The notes beneath the pieces were generated by a model that had not been told where the DNA came from, ran no database searches, and saw only the letters and a program-made list of their open reading frames with translations. A stretch of DNA of 64,000 bases from Bacillota bacterium (GTDB lineage Bacteria; Bacillota; Clostridia; Christensenellales; Aristaeellaceae), in assembly GCA_023416655.1 (NCBI GenBank), contig JAEZHK010000071.1, positions 1 through 64,000 on the forward strand. Reading direction: 5' to 3'. Made by a program: the position numbers and the translations under genes. Shown here piece after piece: positions 26,003 to 35,044 of this stretch (the first letter of the stretch is position 1; each line of letters opens with the position of its first letter).

Positions 26003-27301
26003 ATGGCTCGGATCGATCAGGCGCTTCCGAAGAAGATCCGGAAGGAGACCGTCATCCAGTTCGGAAGCGGCGGCTTCCTGCGCGGCTTCTTCGACTGGAT
26101 GCTGCAGAAGCTGAATGACGCGGGGCTGTACGACGGCTCCGTGGTTGTCGTGCAGTCCACCGCTTCGGGCGTGGGCGATGCTTTGACCCGGCAGAACGGC
26201 CAGTACACCCACATCACCCGTGGGCTGGACGGGGTGGAGGTCACGCCCGTCGACGTGATCTCCCGCTGCGTAAAGATGTCCGATGAGTATGGGGAATACC
26301 TGAAACTGGCGGAGAACCCGGAGATCCGCGTCATCGTGTCCAACACCACCGAGGCGGGCATCCGGCTGGAACCCGGCGACCAGCTTACAGACAGCCCACC
26401 CGCCTCCTTCCCGGCGCGGCTGGCGCAACTGCTTTTCCGGCGTTACCAGCTCGGGCTGCCGGGCTTTCTGATCCTGCCCTGCGAGCTGATCGAGAAGAAC
26501 GGCGAGACACTCAAGCGCCTGGTGTTCGAGTGCGCGGCGGACTGGGGGCTTGACGACGGCTTCACCCGCTTTGTGGAACAGGACAACCGCTTCTGCAACA
26601 CGCTGGTGGACCGCATCGTCACCGGCTTTCCGAAGGGGGAGGCGATCGACCTCGGCTACGAGGACGAGCTCCTCAACTGCAGCGAGCCTTACCTCCTCTG
26701 GGCCATCGAGGGTGGGCACGGGTTTGAGGAAGAGCTGTCTTTCCACAAGCTCGGCCTGAACGTACTGTGGGTGGACGACCTGACGCCCTGGCGCACGCGC
26801 AAGGTGCGCATCCTGAATGGCGCGCACACCGCCGCCGTCGCCAAGGCGCGGCTTCAGGGCTTTGCGACCGTCAAAGAGGCGATGGACGACCCCGGCATGC
26901 ACGCATTCCTGCATAAAGTCGTGTATGACGAGATCGTCCCCGTGTTGGACATGCCCCGGGAAGAACTGACCGACTACGCGGAGGGCGTCTTCCGGCGCTT
27001 TCAAAACCCCTACATCCGCCACGAATGGCGCGCGATTTCGCTGTACTCGGCGATGAAGTTTAGGGTGCGGCTTCTCCCGACCGTGCTGGAATATGAGAAG
27101 CGCTTCGGGCGGCCGCCGGAGGCGCTCATGGAATCCCTCGCAGGGCTGATCGAAATGTACCGTAAGTTGGACGTCTCGGACGACGCCAGGGTCATTGAAG
27201 CGATGCGCGCGCCCGTTAAAGGCATCCTTCAGGACACGGCGCTCTGGGGCATGGATATTTCCCGCTTCACAGGGGCGGTCGAAGCGCATATGAAAGCGTA
27301 A
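26003..27301 (+). CDS. uxaB: Tagaturonate reductase (altronate oxidoreductase)
   Basis: A 432-residue long-chain mannitol-dehydrogenase-family enzyme that reduces D-tagaturonate to D-altronate with NADH. It begins with the dinucleotide-binding stretch VIQFGSGGFLRGFFDWM (about residues 16-32). It also has the family patterns LPCELIEKNGETLK near residue 158 and KVRILNGAHTAAV near 267. The UxaC and UxaA neighbours favour UxaB over fructuronate reductase UxuB, since no mannonate dehydratase is present. Only 2 bp separate it from the preceding gene. It is somewhat shorter than the E. coli enzyme. Confidence 0.9.
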   Translation: MARIDQALPKKIRKETVIQFGSGGFLRGFFDWMLQKLNDAGLYDGSVVVVQSTASGVGDALTRQNGQYTHITRGLDGVEVTPVDVISRCVKMSDEYGEYLKLAENPEIRVIVSNTTEAGIRLEPGDQLTDSPPASFPARLAQLLFRRYQLGLPGFLILPCELIEKNGETLKRLVFECAADWGLDDGFTRFVEQDNRFCNTLVDRIVTGFPKGEAIDLGYEDELLNCSEPYLLWAIEGGHGFEEELSFHKLGLNVLWVDDLTPWRTRKVRILNGAHTAAVAKARLQGFATVKEAMDDPGMHAFLHKVVYDEIVPVLDMPREELTDYAEGVFRRFQNPYIRHEWRAISLYSAMKFRVRLLPTVLEYEKRFGRPPEALMESLAGLIEMYRKLDVSDDARVIEAMRAPVKGILQDTALWGMDISRFTGAVEAHMKA

Positions 27302-27314
27302 AGGGGGCGGACGC

Positions 27315-28712
27315 ATGAAGCCGTTCATGGACGAGGATTTCCTGCTTACCACGCCCGCCGCGCGACATTTGTACCACGATTTCGCCGAAGGCATGCCCAT
27401 CATCGACTACCACTGCCACCTGCCGCCCGCCGAAATCGCGGAGAACATCCGCTTCCGAAACCTCGGGCACCTTCTGCTGGGCGGCGACCACTACAAGTGG
27501 CGGGCGATGAGCGCCGAAGGCTACGACAATGAGTTCATCCGAACCTCCGGGGACTACGAGCGGTTCATGGCTTTTGCAAAGACCATCCAGAGGCTGATCG
27601 GGAACCCCCTGTACCACTGGACGCACCTGGAATTAAAGCGCGTGTTCGGCACCGCGGAAGTTTTGAACGAGGCAAGCGCCCCCGGCATCTGGAACCGGGC
27701 GAACGAGATGCTTCAGACGGAGGACTTCCGCGTACGGCGGCTGATCGAAAAATTCGGCGTCAAAATGCTCGCGACCACCGACGACCCGGTGGATTCGCTG
27801 GAGCACCACCGCGCCATCGCGGAGGACGCTTCCTTCTCCGTAAAGGTGCTGCCCGCGTTCCGGCCTGACAAAGCGCTGAACGCGGAGAGGCCGGGCTTCG
27901 CGGCGTACATCGGGAAGCTGTCGGAGGTTTCGGGCGTGGAGATCCGCCGCGCGGAGGACGTGGTGAGAGCGCTTGAAAGGCGCGTGGACTTCTTCCACGG
28001 CTCTGGTTGCCGCCTGAGCGACCACGCGCTGGACACCGTGCCCTTCTCGGAACCCGACATCAAAAAGGCGGACGCGGCGCTCATCTCCGGCCTTCGCGGC
28101 GAGAGAGTGAACCCGGAAGACCTCGACCACTACCGTACGCTGCTCCTCGTAGAGCTGGGCGGCATGTACCACGCGCGGGGCTGGGCGCAGCAGTACCACA
28201 TTGCCGCGATGCGAAACGTGAACGGGCGCATGTTCGACCGCTTCGGCCCGGACACCGGCTTTGACGCCATTCAGGACGCGCCGTTCATCGCCAAACTTTC
28301 CCGCCTCCTCGACGCGCAGGAGCGCCTGGGCGCGCTGCCCCGAACCATCCTCTACACCCTGAACCCGGCGGCCAATTACGCGCTGGCGGCGCTCGCGGGC
28401 TGCTTCCAGGGCGGGACGCCCGGGAAGATCCAGTTCGGCAGCGCCTGGTGGTTCATGGATCAGAAGGAGGGCATGCTGGAGCAGATGAAGGCGCTGGCGG
28501 GCGTGGGGCTTCTGGGCCGGTTCATCGGCATGCTGACCGATTCCCGCTCGTTTGTCAGCTACCCGCGCCACGAGTACTTCCGCAGGATCCTGTGCGATCT
28601 TCTGGGCGGCTGGGTGGAAAACGGCGAGTACCCGGCGGACGAGGCCGCTCTGGAAAAAATCGTCCGGGGCATAGCCTATGAAAACGTCCGGGAATACTTC
28701 GGGATCGAATAG
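27315..28712 (+). CDS. uxaC: Glucuronate/galacturonate isomerase
   Basis: A 465-residue TIM-barrel isomerase that converts D-galacturonate to D-tagaturonate (or D-glucuronate to D-fructuronate). Conserved features are the metal-site motif YHCHLPP near residue 34, LLGGDHYKWRAM near 54, the central FRPDKAL region near 180, and the C-terminal LTDSRSFVSYPRHEYFRRIL. Its length matches the family. It is the first catabolic step of the operon and starts 13 bp after uxaB. Confidence 0.95.
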   Translation: MKPFMDEDFLLTTPAARHLYHDFAEGMPIIDYHCHLPPAEIAENIRFRNLGHLLLGGDHYKWRAMSAEGYDNEFIRTSGDYERFMAFAKTIQRLIGNPLYHWTHLELKRVFGTAEVLNEASAPGIWNRANEMLQTEDFRVRRLIEKFGVKMLATTDDPVDSLEHHRAIAEDASFSVKVLPAFRPDKALNAERPGFAAYIGKLSEVSGVEIRRAEDVVRALERRVDFFHGSGCRLSDHALDTVPFSEPDIKKADAALISGLRGERVNPEDLDHYRTLLLVELGGMYHARGWAQQYHIAAMRNVNGRMFDRFGPDTGFDAIQDAPFIAKLSRLLDAQERLGALPRTILYTLNPAANYALAALAGCFQGGTPGKIQFGSAWWFMDQKEGMLEQMKALAGVGLLGRFIGMLTDSRSFVSYPRHEYFRRILCDLLGGWVENGEYPADEAALEKIVRGIAYENVREYFGIE

Positions 28713-28727
28713 CGGGGAGGGCGGGAT

Positions 28728-30185
28728 ATGCGCGCGATCCGGATACACCCCTCGGATGACGTGGCGGTGGCCATCGAACCTGTGGAAGCGGGCGAAGTTT
28801 TCTTGGGCAACCGGGCGGCGGAAAAAATCCCCGCCGGGCACAAGATGGCGCTTCGGGACATCTTGGAGGGCGAGAACATCCTCAAATACGGCATGCCCAT
28901 CGGCCACGCCACGCAGACAATCGCCCGGGGCGCGTGGGTGCACACCCACAACCTCGCCACCAACCTTTCTTCCGTGCTGGAATACGCCTACCATCCGGGC
29001 CAGCCCAGAGTCGCCAAGCCCTTTTCCGGGTCGTTCATGGGTTACGCGCGGGCGGACGGCTCCGTCGGCGTCCGGAGCGAACTCTGGATTATCCCCACCG
29101 TCGGCTGCGTGAACGGCATCGCCGAGGCGCTGGCGCGGAAATCCTCCGGCGCGTTCGGCGTCCCGGTCCATGCCTTCCCGCACCCTTACGGCTGCAGCCA
29201 GCTGGGCGAGGACCATGAGAATACCCGAAAGCTCTTGGCGCGGCTGGTTCGCCACCCCAACGCGGGCGGCGCGCTGGTGCTGGGCCTCGGCTGCGAAAAC
29301 AACCACATCGCCGCTTTCCGCGAGGCGCTGGGGCCGGTGGACGAGAAGCGTGTCCGCTTTCTGAACGCGCAGGACGCGGAGGACGAGATTTCGGAAGGGC
29401 TTCGGCTGATCGGCGAAGTCGCGGAAGAACTTCGCGGCGATATGCGGACGGAGCAGGACATCTCAAAACTTGTGATCGGCCTCAAGTGCGGCGGTTCGGA
29501 CGGGCTTTCGGGCATCACGGCCAACCCGCTCCTGGGCGCGCTGTCCGACGGCGTATGCGCGGCGGGCGGCTCCGCGCTTTTGACGGAAGTGCCGGAGATG
29601 TTCGGCGCGGAGACGCTGCTCATGGACCGCTGCGAGAGCCAAGCGCTCTTTTCCGAAACCGTGGGCATGATCAACGGCTTCAAGCGGACCTTTGAAGCCC
29701 ACGGCCAGCCGGTGTACGAAAACCCGTCCCCCGGCAACAAGGCGGGCGGCATCACGACGCTGGAAGAGAAGAGCCTGGGCTGCACGCAGAAGGGCGGCAC
29801 CGGCCCGGTTACGGACGTGCTGGGCTACGCCGAAGCGCGTAAGAAGTCCGGGCTAACGCTTGTGAGCGCGCCGGGGAACGACATCGTCGCCGCGACGGCG
29901 CTGGCCGCCGCGGGCGCGCAGTTGATCCTGTTCACCACCGGGCGCGGCACGCCGTTTGGCGCGCCGGTCCCGACGCTGAAGATCGCCACCAACGCGACGC
30001 TCGCCGCGCGCAAGGCAAACTGGATCGACTTCGACGCAAGCCCGATTTCGGAGGGCGCGCCGCTGGAATCGGAGGCGGGGCGGCTCCTCGCGTTGGTCTT
30101 GAGCGTTGCTTCCGGCACGCAGGCTCTGAGCGAGATCAACGGCGAGCGGCAGATCGCGATTCTCAAATCCGGCGTGACGCTCTGA
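28728..30185 (+). CDS. uxaA: Altronate dehydratase
   Basis: A 485-residue enzyme that dehydrates D-altronate to 2-keto-3-deoxy-D-gluconate. The SAF-type N-terminal domain (about residues 1-90) includes YGMPIGHATQTIARG and GAWVHTHN. The large C-terminal domain has VPTVGCVNGIA-like (IIPTVGCVNGIA), FPHPYGCSQLG and LKCGGSDGLSGITANPLLG. Its product needs a 2-keto-3-deoxygluconate kinase and KDPG aldolase, neither of which is in this operon; the kinase at 14643 is a candidate. It ends the catabolic part of the operon. Confidence 0.94.
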   Translation: MRAIRIHPSDDVAVAIEPVEAGEVFLGNRAAEKIPAGHKMALRDILEGENILKYGMPIGHATQTIARGAWVHTHNLATNLSSVLEYAYHPGQPRVAKPFSGSFMGYARADGSVGVRSELWIIPTVGCVNGIAEALARKSSGAFGVPVHAFPHPYGCSQLGEDHENTRKLLARLVRHPNAGGALVLGLGCENNHIAAFREALGPVDEKRVRFLNAQDAEDEISEGLRLIGEVAEELRGDMRTEQDISKLVIGLKCGGSDGLSGITANPLLGALSDGVCAAGGSALLTEVPEMFGAETLLMDRCESQALFSETVGMINGFKRTFEAHGQPVYENPSPGNKAGGITTLEEKSLGCTQKGGTGPVTDVLGYAEARKKSGLTLVSAPGNDIVAATALAAAGAQLILFTTGRGTPFGAPVPTLKIATNATLAARKANWIDFDASPISEGAPLESEAGRLLALVLSVASGTQALSEINGERQIAILKSGVTL

Positions 30186-30257
30186 AATGGGATTATTCGA
30201 GTTCTTTACCTTGATATGGTATGGTGGTTCCAGAATCACATTCGAGAGGACATGCAC

Positions 30258-31139
30258 ATGCCCAAACTGGTCTCAAGCCTCGTGCACGCGCAGATCATGC
30301 TTTTGAATCCCCTCCTCAAGCGCATGGATCTCAAGGCCATGCGCAAGCTACAGGATGCGCTAGGCGTCCTGGGCGCGACGGCGCTGGCCGGCGGCGTCGC
30401 CTTTTTGGATGAGCCGTTCGACGAATTTGACGCCGCCTGGGCGGTCCCAAAGGACGTTTCGTCCGACAAAGCCATCCTGTACCTGCACGGCGGGGCGTAC
30501 ACCGCCGGTTGCCTTTCGTATGCCAGGGGCTTCGGCGGCCTCTTGGCGCAGGAAACGGGCAGGAAGGTGCTTTGCGTCGGGTACCGGCTCGCGCCGGAAT
30601 TCCCGTATCCCGCCGCGCTAAACGACGCGCTGGAGGCGTACAAGCGGATGCTTAAGACCTACGCCGCCAAGGACATCCTGCTTGCGGGCGAATCGGCGGG
30701 CGGCGGGCTGTGCTTCTGCCTTTGCCTGAAGCTCAAGGCGCTGGGACTTCCGCTGCCGGAAAAAATCGTCGCGGCGTCGCCGTGGACGGACCTGACGATG
30801 GCGGAGGAGCGCTACCCCGCCGGGGTCGACTCGGCCGACCCGGTGCTCAGCGTGGAAGGTCTGAAGTACAGCGCCCAAATGTACGCGGGGGAGCGCGTGG
30901 GCGAACCGACGGTTTCGCCGCTTTACGGCGACCTCAGGGGGATGCCCCCGTCCATGATCCTGGCGGGCGCGGAGGAGCTTCTGCTGGGCGATTCCGTGGA
31001 GATGGCGGAAAAGCTCAATGCGCAGGGTTCAACGTGCGAACTGCATGTGGAAGAGGGCATGTGGCACGTATACGTGCTCTACGGCATACCCGAGGCGAAG
31101 GCGGCGCTTCAGCGCATCCGCGACTACGCGGCGCGATAG
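30258..31139 (+). CDS. Alpha/beta hydrolase (hormone-sensitive lipase family)
   Basis: A 293-residue esterase/lipase-like hydrolase. The oxyanion motif is LHGGAYTAG near residue 75, and the nucleophile Ser146 sits in GESAGGG. The later VDSADPVLS stretch and the C-terminal HVEEGMWHVY supply candidate Asp and His. ATG 30258 is preferred to ATG 30252 because GAGAGGA then has 7-bp spacing. It is 8 bp upstream of the acyltransferase gene and belongs to a three-gene cassette with it and the zinc-ribbon membrane protein. Confidence 0.88.
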   Translation: MPKLVSSLVHAQIMLLNPLLKRMDLKAMRKLQDALGVLGATALAGGVAFLDEPFDEFDAAWAVPKDVSSDKAILYLHGGAYTAGCLSYARGFGGLLAQETGRKVLCVGYRLAPEFPYPAALNDALEAYKRMLKTYAAKDILLAGESAGGGLCFCLCLKLKALGLPLPEKIVAASPWTDLTMAEERYPAGVDSADPVLSVEGLKYSAQMYAGERVGEPTVSPLYGDLRGMPPSMILAGAEELLLGDSVEMAEKLNAQGSTCELHVEEGMWHVYVLYGIPEAKAALQRIRDYAAR

Positions 31140-31147
31140 GGGGCTTT

Positions 31148-32443
31148 ATGGCGAAGACAGGCGGCGGGGACATCCCCGCCTGGCTAAAACTGGACAACGC
31201 GGCGAAGATTTATCCGCCCTCCCGGACGCGCGGGTGGGCGGCCATGTTCCGCCTGTCCGTGACGCTGACGGAGCCCATCGAACCGGACCTTTTGATGAAG
31301 GCGCAGCGCACGGTTTTAAAGCGCTTCCCGACGTTCGCATACCGGCTCCGGCGCGGCCTCTTCTGGTACTACCTCGAGCGCATGGAGGGCGAGCCGGTCC
31401 TGCAGCAGGACGTGGGCAACCCGCTGGTGCGCATGGACCTGAGGGAAAACGGCCGCTTCATGTACCGGGTGCGCTACCACGGGCGCCGCATCGCGGTGGA
31501 GTTCTTCCACGCGCTGACCGATGGGACGGGCGCGCTGAGCTTTCTGATGACGCTGGCGGCGGAATACCTGAGGCTGAAAAAGGGCGTTCGCATTCCCGCG
31601 GGCGGCCCGGTGCTCGACTGCCGGGATAATCCCTCCCCGGAGGAGATGGAAGACAGCTTCCTCAGGCATGCTCGCGGCAGGGGCCGCAGCCGCCGGGAAA
31701 AGCCCGCCTACCACATCACTGGAACGCCGGAGCGCAGCCACTTCCTCAACATCACCACCGGCATCATCCCGTCGAAGGCCGTGGTCGACAAGGCGAAGTC
31801 CTACGGGGTCAGCGTCACCGCCTTTCTGACGGCGGTACTCATCCAGTGCTGCCAGGAGATCCAGCTGGGCGAAACCAACCGGCGCAAGGCGCGGCTTCCC
31901 GTCAAGGTGATGCTGCCCGTGAACCTCCGCAGGTTTTACGGCTCGAAGACGCTTCGGAACTTCGCGTCCTACCTGAACGTGGGTATCAACAGCGAGTTCG
32001 GCCGGTACACCTTCGAGGAGATCCTGACTGAGGTCAAGCACACGCTAGGCCTCGAGATCAACGAAAAGGGGCTCAACGCGCGCATGTCCGCCAACGTCAA
32101 CGCGGAGAAGAACCCGGTGATCCGCGGGATGCCGCTGTTCGTCAAGGCGCCGTTCCTGAAGGTGATGTTCAAGCTTCAGGGCGACCGGTACTGCACCACC
32201 ACGCTTTCAAACCTGGGCGATGTGACGCTGCCGGAGGCGATGCGCCCGCTGGTCTCCCGCATCGACTTCCTCTTGGGCACGCCCTACAAAAACCCGGTCA
32301 TCAGCGCCTGCGTAAGCTTCAATGGGACCCTGCACATCACATTTTCCAGAACGATCCGGGAGGCCTTCGTCGAGCGCGCGTTCTTCACGGCGCTCGTCAA
32401 GATGGGCATCCCCGTCCGGGTGGAGAGCAATCAAGAGCGTTGA
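31148..32443 (+). CDS. Alcohol acetyltransferase-like/condensation-domain protein
   Basis: A 431-residue acyltransferase of the chloramphenicol acetyltransferase-like superfamily. The active-site HxxxDG motif reads HALTDG, with His121 and Asp125. A second family region is VKVMLPVNLRRFYGSKTLRNF near residue 255, the equivalent of the DFG-like solvent channel region. It has no carrier-protein or adenylation domain, so it is a stand-alone enzyme similar to those annotated as alcohol acetyltransferases. Its TGA stop codon lies inside hairpin 1 of element copy D. Confidence 0.83.
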   Translation: MAKTGGGDIPAWLKLDNAAKIYPPSRTRGWAAMFRLSVTLTEPIEPDLLMKAQRTVLKRFPTFAYRLRRGLFWYYLERMEGEPVLQQDVGNPLVRMDLRENGRFMYRVRYHGRRIAVEFFHALTDGTGALSFLMTLAAEYLRLKKGVRIPAGGPVLDCRDNPSPEEMEDSFLRHARGRGRSRREKPAYHITGTPERSHFLNITTGIIPSKAVVDKAKSYGVSVTAFLTAVLIQCCQEIQLGETNRRKARLPVKVMLPVNLRRFYGSKTLRNFASYLNVGINSEFGRYTFEEILTEVKHTLGLEINEKGLNARMSANVNAEKNPVIRGMPLFVKAPFLKVMFKLQGDRYCTTTLSNLGDVTLPEAMRPLVSRIDFLLGTPYKNPVISACVSFNGTLHITFSRTIREAFVERAFFTALVKMGIPVRVESNQER

Positions 32444-32632
32444 AAATCCGCCGGGCGGATTTTCAACGCGAAAGAGGAAGACTGCGTGAGCCATGAAATC
32501 CTGCGGGATTTCCGGGCGGCTCACTGACTTGTGGTATTGTTTCCTCCATCAGTGTTCGCACTGAGTCCGGAAACCGATTCCCGGCGCGCGGGTCGCCGGG
32601 AACGATGAACATGGAGGGGTCTTAACCCCTCC
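32437..32632 (+). repeat. Dispersed four-hairpin element, copy D
   Basis: Hairpin 1 is at 32437-32469 (GCGTTGAAAATCCGCC/GGCGGATTTTCAACGC, perfect), hairpin 2 at 32486-32524, hairpin 3 at 32539-32574 (GTTTCC/GGAAAC with some mismatches) and hairpin 4 at 32578-32602. The conserved tail seen in copies B, C and E is missing. A GGAGGGGT/ACCCCTCC hairpin (32613-32632) takes its place. This copy separates the acyltransferase from the DUF6320-like gene in the same cassette. Confidence 0.88.
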
Positions 32633-32692
32633 AAGCCACCCCGCCGGACGGAATGAACTTCACAGTCTGATCGGAATCCCGGAGGTGAGAAC

Positions 32693-33400
32693 ATGTCCTA
32701 TTGTGTGCACTGCGGCGTGGAGCTTGCACCGTCGGAGGAGAAGTGCCCGCTGTGCAAGACGCCGGTGATGGACCCCAACCACGCGTGGCGGGAGCCGGAC
32801 GAGCGGCCCTACCCCGAGCGGCTTGAGGTCGTGCCCCCGCACATCGACCGGCAGTACGGCGCGCAGCTTGCCTCTCTTTTCCTGATGATCCCAATGCTGG
32901 CGGTACTGATCTCCGACCTCGCCATCAACCTGCGCATGACGTGGTCCATGTACGTGCTGGGCGCGGGCGCGTGCATTTACTGCTGGGTGCTTTTGCCCAT
33001 GTCTTTTAGCATCGAGCGCCCGTACTTCTACATCGCGGTGGATACCGCGTCCTCCGCGCTGTACCTGGCGCTGATCTCGTTTCTCAGCGGCGGCGGCGGG
33101 TGGTACGCGTATCTGGCGCTGCCGCTGACCGGCATCTGGGGCGGCGCGGCGATGCTCAGCGTGTACATCTGCCGCAGGACAAAGATGGGGGCGCTGGACA
33201 AGGCCTCGCTGGTGGTCTTGATCGGCGCCGCGGCGCTGGCGGGCCTCGAGGCGCTGATCGACCTGTGGGTCTTAAAATCCGTCAAGCTCGAATGGGCGCT
33301 GTATGCGCTGATCCCGCTGGCGGCGTCGAGCGCGGTGCTTCGGATCATCGAGCGAAATCCCAAACTCAAGGAGAACATTCTGAAACGGCTCTATCTATGA
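32693..33400 (+). CDS. Zinc-ribbon membrane protein (DUF6320-like)
   Basis: A 235-residue protein. The N-terminal zinc ribbon is CVHCGVELAPSEEKCPLC (two CxxC pairs in residues 4-22), followed by a linker and about six hydrophobic segments. This architecture, next to a condensation-type acyltransferase and an HSL-family hydrolase, matches DUF6320 cassettes in Clostridia. GGAGGTGAG precedes ATG 32693. The role is unknown; cell-surface lipid or glycolipid acylation is a possibility. Confidence 0.8.
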   Translation: MSYCVHCGVELAPSEEKCPLCKTPVMDPNHAWREPDERPYPERLEVVPPHIDRQYGAQLASLFLMIPMLAVLISDLAINLRMTWSMYVLGAGACIYCWVLLPMSFSIERPYFYIAVDTASSALYLALISFLSGGGGWYAYLALPLTGIWGGAAMLSVYICRRTKMGALDKASLVVLIGAAALAGLEALIDLWVLKSVKLEWALYALIPLAASSAVLRIIERNPKLKENILKRLYL

Positions 33401-33453
33401 TAAGGCGCGTAATCAAATGTTCACCTGAATTCCCCTAAGTGGACAAAAAAACG

Positions 33454-33462
33454 TGGTATACT
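33454..33462 (+). promoter_or_regulatory. Extended -10 promoter (TGG-TATACT)
   Basis: TGG followed by TATACT (33457-33462) lies 33 bp before the DEAD-box gene. TGGACA upstream is only 11 bp away, too close for a -35, so recognition probably depends on the extended -10. Confidence 0.6.
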
Positions 33463-33494
33463 ATTGAAACAATCCAGATAGACAGGAAGAGTGT

Positions 33495-34985
33495 ATGACC
33501 TTTCAAGAAATGAAACTGATCGCGCCGCTTTTGAGCGCGGTCAAACAGTCCGGATACGAGACCCCCACCCCGATCCAACAGGCGACCATCCCGCTGGTAC
33601 TTCAAGGAGGCGACGTGCTCGGCTGCGCCCAGACGGGAACCGGCAAGACGGCGGCCTTCGCGCTGCCCATCCTCCAAAGACTTCATCAGAGCACGCGCCC
33701 AACGCAGGTTGGCGCGCGCCCAATCCGCGCGCTGATTTTGACGCCCACCCGCGAGCTTGCGATGCAGATATACGAAAGCTTCATCGACTACGGCGCGAGG
33801 CGGCTTTCGCTTGTGCCCGCCGTGATCTTCGGCGGGGTCAGCCAGGTGCCCCAGACCGAGCAACTCCGGCGCGGAGTGGACGTGCTGGTCGCGACGCCCG
33901 GCCGCCTGAATGACCTGATCGGCCAAGGCTACGTGCACCTCGATTCCATTGAAATCTTCGTGCTGGACGAGGCTGACCGCATGCTGGACATGGGCTTCAT
34001 CCGCGACGTGGAGCGCGTGATTTCGCACCTGCCCCAGAAGCGGCAGACGCTGTTTTTCTCCGCCACCATGCCGCGCGAGGTGGAAGGCCTGGCGCTGAGA
34101 ATCCTCAAAGACCCCTCCACCGTGAAGGTGGATTCCGTCACCCGCCCCGTGGACAGCGTGCGACAGGCGCTCTACTATGTCGACAAGGCGAACAAAAAGT
34201 TCCTGCTGGCGCACATCCTGAAACAGCCGGAAGTGGAGAACGCGCTGATCTTCGCGCGTACCCGCCACGGCGCGGACCGTGTGGTGAAGGAGCTGGACCG
34301 GGAGGGCATCCGGGCGCTGGCCATCCACGGCGACAAGTCGCAAAACGCCCGGCAGGACGCGCTGAACCAGTTCAAGGACGGCCGGCTGAACGCGCTGGTC
34401 GCCACCGATATCGCCGCCCGCGGCATCGACATCGCGGGGCTGTCCCATGTGATCAACTACGACCTGCCCCACGAGCCGGAGGTGTATATCCACCGCATCG
34501 GCCGTACCGGGCGCGCGGGGATGAGCGGCGACGCCATCAGCTTCTGCTGCGTGGATGAGGTCAAGGATCTCGGCGCCATCGAATCGCTGATCGGGAAGCG
34601 CCTCCCGACCCTGGAAAGCCCCTGGCCGATGGAGGTCTTCACGCCCTCGGAGCCCAAGGCCAGGACGCCCGCGCCCTCGAAGCTGAACCGTCAGGGCCAG
34701 CCGCTTCAGGAGGCGTGCCCCCGCAGGGCGTTGGCCCCTGCGGGCGGACAGCCACAATCCGCGCCGCAGCCGCGGTATGCCAATGCCACCGCCAGACAGC
34801 CGCAGCCCGCGCCGCAGCCGCGGTACGCCAAAGCCCCCGGCGGACAGCCTCAGACTGCGCCGCAGCCGCGGAACGCCAATGCCCCCGGCAGAAGCCCGGC
34901 GGACGGCGGGAGGCGCCCTTATGGGCATGACGGCGCCCGGAAGGGCCCGGATGGCCGCGCGCGGCGGCGGGACAACGCGAGGTAA
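33495..34985 (+). CDS. DEAD-box ATP-dependent RNA helicase
   Basis: A 496-residue RNA helicase of the RhlE/CshA type. Motifs in order are the Q motif (GYETPTPIQQ), motif I AQTGTGKT near residue 45, Ia PTRELA, motif II VLDEADRMLD near 158, motif III SAT near 195, motif V ATDIAARGID near 302 and motif VI HRIGRTGRAG near 332. The tail after about residue 390 is low-complexity, rich in Pro, Gln, Ala and Arg, and contains three 16-residue repeats. It is probably an RNA-binding extension. ATG 33495 follows AGGAAGAGTGT. It is a single-gene unit ended by the terminator at 34993. Confidence 0.95.
   Translation: MTFQEMKLIAPLLSAVKQSGYETPTPIQQATIPLVLQGGDVLGCAQTGTGKTAAFALPILQRLHQSTRPTQVGARPIRALILTPTRELAMQIYESFIDYGARRLSLVPAVIFGGVSQVPQTEQLRRGVDVLVATPGRLNDLIGQGYVHLDSIEIFVLDEADRMLDMGFIRDVERVISHLPQKRQTLFFSATMPREVEGLALRILKDPSTVKVDSVTRPVDSVRQALYYVDKANKKFLLAHILKQPEVENALIFARTRHGADRVVKELDREGIRALAIHGDKSQNARQDALNQFKDGRLNALVATDIAARGIDIAGLSHVINYDLPHEPEVYIHRIGRTGRAGMSGDAISFCCVDEVKDLGAIESLIGKRLPTLESPWPMEVFTPSEPKARTPAPSKLNRQGQPLQEACPRRALAPAGGQPQSAPQPRYANATARQPQPAPQPRYAKAPGGQPQTAPQPRNANAPGRSPADGGRRPYGHDGARKGPDGRARRRDNAR
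34749..34892 (+). repeat. Three tandem 48-bp units inside the helicase gene
   Basis: Units 34749-34796, 34797-34844 and 34845-34892 encode QPQSAPQPRYANATAR, QPQPAPQPRYAKAPGG and QPQTAPQPRNANAPGR. The reading frame is kept, and the copies have already diverged in the third and last positions. Confidence 0.9.
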
Positions 34986-34992
34986 GAAACCA

Positions 34993-35031
34993 AGGCCCGG
35001 CGGACGCATGCGCTCCGACGGGCCTTTTTTT
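34993..35031 (+). terminator. Intrinsic terminator after the helicase gene
   Basis: AGGCCCG (34993-34999) and CGGGCCT (35019-35025) form a stem with an inner GCATGC, followed by a run of seven T. It separates the helicase from the ribonuclease Z gene, which begins 14 bp further on. Confidence 0.85.
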
Positions 35032-35044
35032 CGGGGGTGGCTGC

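Noticed and set aside
33435..35009. 524-codon open frame antisense to the DEAD-box helicase
   Set aside because: Composition and repeats mirror the helicase coding strand; no motif, no ribosome binding site.
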